From positions 1 through 6,736 of the forward strand of contig CABRWN010000117.1 in the NCBI GenBank assembly GCA_902474645.1: a DNA stretch of 6,736 nucleotides, read 5' to 3'. A program made the position numbers and the translations under genes. Below the pieces are notes generated by a model, which was not told where the DNA came from, searched no databases, and worked only from the letters and a program-made list of their open reading frames with translations. Below, in pieces: positions 1-3,732 of this stretch (its first letter is position 1; the number at the start of each line of letters is the position of its first letter). Source of the DNA: an uncultured Collinsella sp. GTDB lineage: Bacteria; Actinomycetota; Coriobacteriia; Coriobacteriales; Coriobacteriaceae.

Positions 1-1550
1 CCCCCTGGGAGCCGTACTACAGCTATGATGAGCCGCTGCGCCGTATACCCAACCACCGCGTGCTGGCTATCGACCGCGGTGAGCGCGAGGGCAAGCTCCG
101 AGTGCGCGTGAACGTCGACGGCGCCGCCGCCACGGCACGCCTCGGCAGCCGTTGGCCCCGACGCCAGGGCGTATTCGCGCCCGTCTTCGATGCCGCCATC
201 GCCGACGGCTACAAGCGCCTCATGGCCCCCTCGCTGGAGCGCGAGGCCCGCGTCAAGCTCACCGTTCGCGCCCAGACCGAGGCCATCAACGTCTTTGCCA
301 AGAACCTTGAGGGCTTGCTCTCGGCACGCCCCGTGCGCGGCGCCCGCGTGCTCGCGCTCGATCCGGGCTACCGCACCGGCTGCAAGGTCGCCGTCATGGA
401 CGAGACCGGCAAGCTACTCGACCACGGCGTGGTCTACCCCACCAAGCCGCGCCACGACGTCGCCGGCACCAAGCGCGAGCTTGCCCGCCTCGTCAAGAAG
501 GACGGCATAAACACCATCGTCATCGGCAACGGCACCGCCAGCCGCGAGACCGAGGAAGTCGTCTCGGAGTTCATTGCCGAGCAGGCGCCCAGCCTTCGCT
601 ACACCATCGTCAACGAGGCCGGCGCGTCGGTGTACTCCGCCTCCGAGCTCGCAAGCCAGGAGTATCCCGACCTGGACGTCACTGTGCGTGGTGCCATGAG
701 CCTGGGCCGCCGCCTGCAGGACCCGCTGGCAGAGCTCGTCAAGATCCCGCCCCAGTCTATCGGCGTTGGCCAGTACCAGCACGACCTTGACCAAGCCGAG
801 CTTTCGCGCACGTTGGGCCACGTGGTGGAGGACGTCGTCAACCGCGTGGGCGTCGACGTCAACACCGCAAGCGCAAGCCTACTGGGATACGTATCGGGCA
901 TTACGCCGAGCGTGGCCAAAAACATCGTGGCCTACCGCGAGGAAAACGGCGCCTTTACCGATCGCCGCCAGCTCAAGAAGGTCCCCAAGCTGGGACCCAA
1001 GGCATACCTCAACGCTGCGGGTTTCCTGCGCATTAGCGGCGGTAAGAACCCGCTCGACGCGACGAGCGTCCACCCCGAGAGCTACGAGGTGGCCACGTCC
1101 GTCCTGAAGCGCGCCGGCGTTGGGGCCAGCGAGCTCAGCCGCGGCGGCGTACCCGACATCGAGCGCCGTCTGGGCAGCATCTCAACGCTGGCTAGCGATC
1201 TGAACTGCGGCACCCTCACGCTCATCGACATTGTCAACGAGCTCAAGAAGCCCGGTCGCGACCCGCGTGACGACGCGCCCGAGGTGGTCTTTAGCCGCTC
1301 AGCGCTTTCCATCGACGACCTGGAGCCCGGCATGGAACTCAAGGGCACGGTGCGCAACGTTGTGGACTTTGGCGCCTTCATCGACGTGGGCGTGCACCAG
1401 GACGGCCTCGTGCACATCTCCAAGCTGGCCAACCGCTTTGTCAAACACCCCAGCGATGTAGTACGCGTCGGTGACACGGTCAAGGTGTGGGTCGAGAAGG
1501 TCGATCGCGACCGCAAGAAAATCTCCCTCACCATGGTACAGGGGAAGTAA
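1..1550 (+). CDS. tex: Tex family S1 RNA-binding protein (5' end outside window)
   Basis: Tex is a cytoplasmic nucleic-acid-binding protein linked to transcription and RNA metabolism. The reading frame is open from position 3 and gives 515 visible residues; full-length Tex is usually about 720-780, so roughly the first 200-250 are missing. The GTG at position 60 is not the true start, because the codons before it encode PWEPYYSYDEPLRRIPNHRV, which matches the conserved Tex core. In visible-fragment numbering, a YqgF/RuvC-like domain lies near 112-250 (ALDPGYRTGCKVAVMD, then VIGNGTASRETE). It is followed by the Tex signature IGVGQYQHDLDQ and VGVDVNTASASLLGYVSG. Helix-hairpin-helix segments lie near 285-345 (IVAYREENGAFTDRRQLKKV, AGFLRI, VHPESY). 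A C-terminal S1 domain spans about 445-513 (GTVRNVVDFGAFIDVGVHQD, then GLVHISKL). No key motif is broken. The gene ends with TAA; the first possible terminator hairpin is about 100 bp downstream. Confidence 0.96.
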   Translation, partial: PWEPYYSYDEPLRRIPNHRVLAIDRGEREGKLRVRVNVDGAAATARLGSRWPRRQGVFAPVFDAAIADGYKRLMAPSLEREARVKLTVRAQTEAINVFAKNLEGLLSARPVRGARVLALDPGYRTGCKVAVMDETGKLLDHGVVYPTKPRHDVAGTKRELARLVKKDGINTIVIGNGTASRETEEVVSEFIAEQAPSLRYTIVNEAGASVYSASELASQEYPDLDVTVRGAMSLGRRLQDPLAELVKIPPQSIGVGQYQHDLDQAELSRTLGHVVEDVVNRVGVDVNTASASLLGYVSGITPSVAKNIVAYREENGAFTDRRQLKKVPKLGPKAYLNAAGFLRISGGKNPLDATSVHPESYEVATSVLKRAGVGASELSRGGVPDIERRLGSISTLASDLNCGTLTLIDIVNELKKPGRDPRDDAPEVVFSRSALSIDDLEPGMELKGTVRNVVDFGAFIDVGVHQDGLVHISKLANRFVKHPSDVVRVGDTVKVWVEKVDRDRKKISLTMVQGK

Positions 1551-1649
1551 ACCGCCAAAGCAAGGGTACCCCCTGTAGTGACGTGCAAAATCGCGAGTAT
1601 TCTGCAAATTCCGTTGTTCCGGACGCCCCTCAGAGGCAATAAAGTCATA

Positions 1650-1694
1650 AACAGCCCCCGTTTTGGCGTCATCAGAGCCAAAACGGGGGCTGTT
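1650..1694. terminator. Perfect 18-bp hairpin, possible terminator
   Basis: The stem 1650-1667 pairs perfectly with 1677-1694 (AACAGCCCCCGTTTTGGC and its reverse complement), with a 9-nt loop. Read on the minus strand it is followed by TTTATGACTTTATT, a broken T-rich tract. On the plus strand the following bases (CCGTGCTTCAAC) are not T-rich. It therefore looks better as a terminator for minus-strand transcripts from the transaldolase gene, although it lies about 240 bp beyond that gene's stop. It could also block plus-strand read-through from tex. It sits inside the larger inverted repeat, so termination may not be its only role. Confidence 0.5.
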
Positions 1695-1711
1695 CCGTGC
1701 TTCAACTAGCT

Positions 1712-1727
1712 GGTAAAAGCCTTTACC
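1712..1727. repeat. Small 6-bp hairpin inside the inverted repeat
   Basis: GGTAAA (1712-1717) pairs with TTTACC (1722-1727) across a 4-nt loop. It lies between the central hairpin and the right arm of the long inverted repeat and would form a side branch if the region folds as one structure. It is short enough to be chance on its own. Confidence 0.35.
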
Positions 1728-1775
1728 TCGCAGAATACTCTCAATTTTGCACGTCGCAGGCGGGGGTACCTTTGC

Positions 1776-1820
1776 CCACGGCAGGATATGGAAGCCGAGT
1801 ACCGACTTGCCAGCGAACCC
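1776..1820 (-). pseudogene. Degenerate copy of the transaldolase gene 3' end
   Basis: Read on the minus strand, 1820 to 1776 encodes GFAGKSVLGFHILPW. The intact gene ends GFAKDIAALGFHILP followed by its stop, so the two tails align with a small gap. At DNA level 1778-1796 and 1934-1952 are direct repeats of 19 bp with one mismatch. The position of the true stop codon (TAG) is TGG in the copy. The copy has no start and no other recognisable part of the gene, and a TGA lies two codons upstream of the homologous stretch. It is best read as a relic of a partial duplication or of a lost paralogue. Confidence 0.6.
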
Positions 1821-1829
1821 GTGTCAGCA

Positions 1830-1901
1830 GCCCCGGCCTTTCCTTTGCCTAGCGCGACCCTCGCGAAGCGCGTGAGCGATAGGGAAAGGAAAGGCCGGGG
1901 C
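1830..1901. repeat. Long hairpin with 17-bp perfect outer stem
   Basis: Bases 1830-1846 pair perfectly with 1885-1901 (core CCCCGGCCTTTCCTTT and its reverse complement). The pairing continues inward with gaps (1848-1851 with 1880-1883, 1853-1855 with 1876-1878) into a GC-rich loop. There is no T-run on either side, so it is not a canonical intrinsic terminator. It lies 31 bp past the stop of the minus-strand transaldolase gene, and the two copies of that gene's 3' end flank it. It may be a palindromic repeat unit or a 3'-end RNA-stabilising hairpin. Confidence 0.65.
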
Positions 1902-1931
1902 GAACAGCCCGCGACGCGCTCAGTGTTCGCG

Positions 1932-2636
1932 CTACGGCAGAATATGGAAGCCCAAAGCGGCGATATCCTTGGCAAAACCGCGCACGGTGTCGAGCGAGAC
2001 CTCGTACGGGTCGCGGCCAATGTTCTTGCGCTTTGCCAGGATGCTGTTGGGCACCGTGATGATCTGGCAGCCGCAGGCCTCGGCCTGGTAGATGTTGATG
2101 AGCTCGCGCGTGGACGCCCACAGGACCTCGCAGTTGGGCTTGGCGGCGGCCTTCTGGACCGACTCCGTCATAAACGGAATGGGGTCGACGCCGGTATCGG
2201 CGATACGGCCGGCAAAGAGCGAGATGATGGACGGCGTCTCGGTGTCAACGGCCTCGACCATCTCATCGACCTGCGCAGGCGTAAAGATGGTAGTAACGTT
2301 GACCTTGATGCCGTCGGCGGAAAGCTTGCGGACCAGATCGGCGGTGGACTCGCCCTTGGTGGTCACGCACGGGATCTTAACGTAGACGTTCTCGGCCCAG
2401 GTAGCGATCTCGCGGGCCTCGACCTCCATGGTCTCGATGTCGTCGGCAAAAACCTCAAACGAGACGGACACATCGGTGATGTGGGCCAGGACCTCCTTGG
2501 CAAACGCGCGGTAGTCCGTCACGCCGCCCTTCTTCATAAGGGACGGGTTGGTCGTGAAACCCTGAACGTTGCCGTTCTCGTACATGTCGAGCATGCCCTC
2601 GAGGTTTGCACCGTCAGCGAACACCTTGATTGCCAT
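1932..2636 (-). CDS. tal: Transaldolase / fructose-6-phosphate aldolase family protein
   Basis: This is a 234-residue class I aldolase of the small transaldolase/FSA family, a cytoplasmic TIM-barrel enzyme that moves a dihydroxyacetone unit between sugar phosphates through a Schiff base. FSA and TalC-type proteins are about 215-220 residues, so the length fits. Motifs in order: FADGANLEG near the N-terminus with the barrel Asp at D8; GFTTNPSL (27-33); VYVKIP with the predicted Schiff-base lysine K87; NVTTIFTPAQ (113-122); SLFAGRIADTG with phosphate-binding R144; and EVLWAST (170-176). E61 and F141 occupy positions where transaldolases have Glu and Phe while FSA has Gln and Tyr, which favours transaldolase activity. 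The ATG at 2636 is chosen because AAAGGA lies about 9 nt upstream; a GTG at 2660 would sit upstream of that ribosome-binding site. Stop is TAG. A HAD phosphatase gene lies upstream in the same direction, 193 bp away. Confidence 0.92.
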   Translation of the reverse strand: MAIKVFADGANLEGMLDMYENGNVQGFTTNPSLMKKGGVTDYRAFAKEVLAHITDVSVSFEVFADDIETMEVEAREIATWAENVYVKIPCVTTKGESTADLVRKLSADGIKVNVTTIFTPAQVDEMVEAVDTETPSIISLFAGRIADTGVDPIPFMTESVQKAAAKPNCEVLWASTRELINIYQAEACGCQIITVPNSILAKRKNIGRDPYEVSLDTVRGFAKDIAALGFHILP

Positions 2637-2645
2637 CTGCCTGAT

Positions 2646-2651
2646 TCCTTT
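2646..2651 (-). promoter_or_regulatory. Ribosome-binding site of the transaldolase gene
   Basis: On the minus strand the sequence reads GAAAGGAATCAGGCAG directly before the ATG at 2636. The AAGGA core is spaced 8-10 nt from that ATG. This decides the start, since an in-frame GTG at 2660 lies upstream of the site and would add eight residues not seen in the family. Confidence 0.7.
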
Positions 2652-2672
2652 CGCTTGCACATGGGCGTTAAA

Positions 2673-2701
2673 CTGCTAAACACTTTACCTACGTTTATCA
2701 A
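2673..2701 (-). promoter_or_regulatory. Weak candidate promoter for the transaldolase gene
   Basis: On the minus strand a TTGATA (2701-2696) is followed after 17 bp by TAGCAG (2678-2673). The first hexamer fits a sigma-70 -35 box; the second is a poor -10. The predicted RNA would have a leader of about 30 nt before the ATG at 2636. The call rests on position and spacing only. Confidence 0.25.
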
Positions 2702-2741
2702 GGCGTGAGCTGCGGTTTTTTATCTTCTCGGCGAACGGTAT

Positions 2742-2757
2742 AAACACCTCAGTGTTT
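2742..2757. promoter_or_regulatory. Short perfect dyad upstream of the transaldolase gene
   Basis: AAACAC and GTGTTT are separated by 4 bp, giving a 16-bp dyad that lies about 40 bp upstream of the candidate -35 box on the minus strand. It has the size of a small regulator operator, but could be chance in this AT-richer spacer. No regulator can be named. Confidence 0.25.
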
Positions 2758-2781
2758 GGATTGATAAATCGATTGAGCATG

Positions 2782-2821
2782 TAAAAGCAAAGCGTCACAG
2801 TTTGAGCAAACGTCAGAACGC
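2782..2821 (-). terminator. Possible intrinsic terminator of the HAD phosphatase gene
   Basis: Just beyond the HAD stop on the minus strand, an imperfect hairpin forms from GCGT with ACGC (outer) and GTTTG with CAAAC (inner), separated by an internal loop. TTTGCTTTTA follows at once. The T-rich tail and position fit a weak intrinsic terminator separating this gene from the transaldolase gene downstream. Confidence 0.4.
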
Positions 2822-2829
2822 GGGATTCA

Positions 2830-3657
2830 TTAGATGAGGCCGAAATACTGCATCGCTGTGACGGTACCGTCGCGTGCGACATCGTCGGTCACGTAGTCGG
2901 CGACCGCCTTGACCTCAGGCATGGCGTTGCCCATGGCGACAGCCGTCTCGACCGCAGCGAGCATGCCCAGGTCGTTACCCGAATCGCCGAAGCCAAAGGT
3001 GCGCGCGTTGCCGGTGCGACCCAGGTATTCCAGCGCTCGCGCCACGCCCACGCCCTTGTCGATGCCCTTGGGGCTCAGCTCGCGATTCTGACCACCGGTG
3101 TTGCACAGCTCAAACTCGCGATCGATAAAGCCGTCATCGTTGGCTACGCGAGCCAGGTAGCTCGCAACGATGCACACCTTGCCCACGCGCAGACGGCCGT
3201 CGACGCGCATCTCCTCGGCGCTGTGCACCACAGAAGTGCCGATCAGAGACGACTGCTCAACGCCCGCGGGTTCCAGGGCAAAAGTAGCCACGTTGGTCTC
3301 GAAAAAGGCTTCAATCCCTGCCGCGGCCATACGGCGAGCGAGCTCCGCAACAATGTCTTCGTCAAAGCAGTCCTCATGCACCACGCGGCCCTCGACCTCG
3401 AGCGTCGCTCCCGCCATGGCAACGATGCCCGCCGGGTTCAGCGCGCGTAAGCCATCGGCAATCAGCCACAAGGGACGACCCGTGCAGATAAATGCCTGGT
3501 GACCCGCGTTGCGCAGGCGACCAAATGCATCGACAACAGCCTTCGACGGATGGATTGCATTGAAGTCTTTGTCGGTCATATCGTCGGGATCGAACGACGT
3601 CAGTGTGCCGTCCACGTCAAAAAAGAGCACGGCGGAATCGGGGCACGCATCAATCAT
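2830..3657 (-). CDS. Cof-type HAD-IIB family phosphatase
   Basis: This 275-residue cytoplasmic protein belongs to the haloacid dehalogenase superfamily, class IIB (Cof type), whose members are Mg-dependent phosphatases usually acting on sugar phosphates or other small metabolites. All four HAD motifs are present. Motif I is FFDVDGTLTS, with nucleophile D14 and acid/base D16. Motif II is FICTGRP with T59. The motif III lysine is K201 in SPKGIDKG. Motif IV is GFGDSGNDLGML with D225 and D229, followed by AMGNAMPEVKAVADYVT, typical of Cof proteins. The C2 cap lies between about residues 85 and 195. The length is normal for the family (about 260-290). The ATG at 3657 has AAAGGA 7 nt upstream. It is transcribed divergently from the rlmKL-like gene. 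The substrate cannot be told from the sequence. Confidence 0.93.
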   Translation of the reverse strand: MIDACPDSAVLFFDVDGTLTSFDPDDMTDKDFNAIHPSKAVVDAFGRLRNAGHQAFICTGRPLWLIADGLRALNPAGIVAMAGATLEVEGRVVHEDCFDEDIVAELARRMAAAGIEAFFETNVATFALEPAGVEQSSLIGTSVVHSAEEMRVDGRLRVGKVCIVASYLARVANDDGFIDREFELCNTGGQNRELSPKGIDKGVGVARALEYLGRTGNARTFGFGDSGNDLGMLAAVETAVAMGNAMPEVKAVADYVTDDVARDGTVTAMQYFGLI

Positions 3658-3688
3658 ATGGGTTCCTTTCGGGGGCGAGAGTAAACGA

Positions 3689-3717
3689 AGTATCCATCAT
3701 ATAATGGAGCGACGCAA
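3689..3717 (-). promoter_or_regulatory. Candidate promoter of the HAD phosphatase gene
   Basis: On the minus strand TTGCGT (3717-3712) is followed after 17 bp by GATACT (3694-3689), a reasonable sigma-70 match. Transcription would begin near 3682, leaving a leader of about 25 nt that contains the ribosome-binding site CGAAAGGAA. It overlaps the candidate promoter of the divergent rlmKL-like gene. Confidence 0.45.
3700..3705 (+). promoter_or_regulatory. Consensus -10 box for the rlmKL-like gene
   Basis: A perfect TATAAT lies 27 bp before the ATG at 3733, which would give a start near 3712 and a short leader carrying GAGAGG 6 nt before the ATG. No good -35 hexamer is seen at 16-18 bp spacing (GAGAGT at 17 bp), and there is no TG extension, so the promoter may be weak or need an activator. 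Confidence 0.45.
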
Positions 3718-3732
3718 CCAGAGAGGTCACCC

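Larger units (their letters stand above)
1560..1775. repeat. Long imperfect inverted repeat with nested hairpins
   Basis: The left arm (1560-1605) and right arm (1730-1775) are reverse complements at 38 of 46 positions with no gaps. The matching blocks are GGTACCCCC, GACGTGCAAAAT and GAGTATTCTGC. Three of the eight mismatches would be G-U pairs in a plus-strand RNA, against one in a minus-strand RNA. Between the arms are a perfect 18-bp hairpin and a small 6-bp hairpin, so the unit could fold as a branched structure. Each arm also carries its own short dyad (GCAAAAT then ATTCTGC, one mismatch). It could be a non-autonomous palindromic repeat element, two REP-like units in opposite orientation, or a structured 3'UTR. 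I see no target-site duplication and no transposase. Confidence 0.75.
1551..1931. other. Gene-free, palindrome-rich intergenic region between tex and the transaldolase gene
   Basis: This 381-bp spacer separates the convergent 3' ends of tex (+) and the transaldolase gene (-). I see no credible gene in it. It holds, in order: the left arm of a long inverted repeat, an 18-bp perfect hairpin, a small 6-bp hairpin, the right arm of the repeat, a degenerate copy of the transaldolase 3' end, and a 17-bp-stem hairpin. The individual parts are listed separately. The density of dyad symmetry is far above what simple termination of two convergent genes needs. Confidence 0.85.

Noticed and set aside
60..62. 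GTG as start of the tex gene
   Set aside because: The frame is open upstream and the 19 preceding codons encode conserved Tex sequence, so the gene is cut by the window edge.
1560..1775. Insertion sequence with terminal inverted repeats
   Set aside because: Only 216 bp, no transposase, and no target-site duplication found at its ends. A non-autonomous element remains possible and is reported as such.
1299..1826. Stop-free minus-strand frame running from the transaldolase relic through the inverted repeat into tex
   Set aside because: No proper start with a ribosome-binding site, it crosses palindromic arms, and its 3' half is antisense to the conserved tex S1 domain. Stop-free frames are common at this GC content.
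2658..2660. GTG at 2660 as start of the transaldolase gene
   Set aside because: The ribosome-binding site AAAGGA lies downstream of it and fits the ATG at 2636, where family homology begins.
1788..2708. Plus-strand open frame of 306 codons opposite the transaldolase gene
   Set aside because: It is the antisense of a well-supported enzyme gene and of the hairpin region; its protein (Asp/Leu/Gly/Val-rich) has no family motif and no ribosome-binding site.
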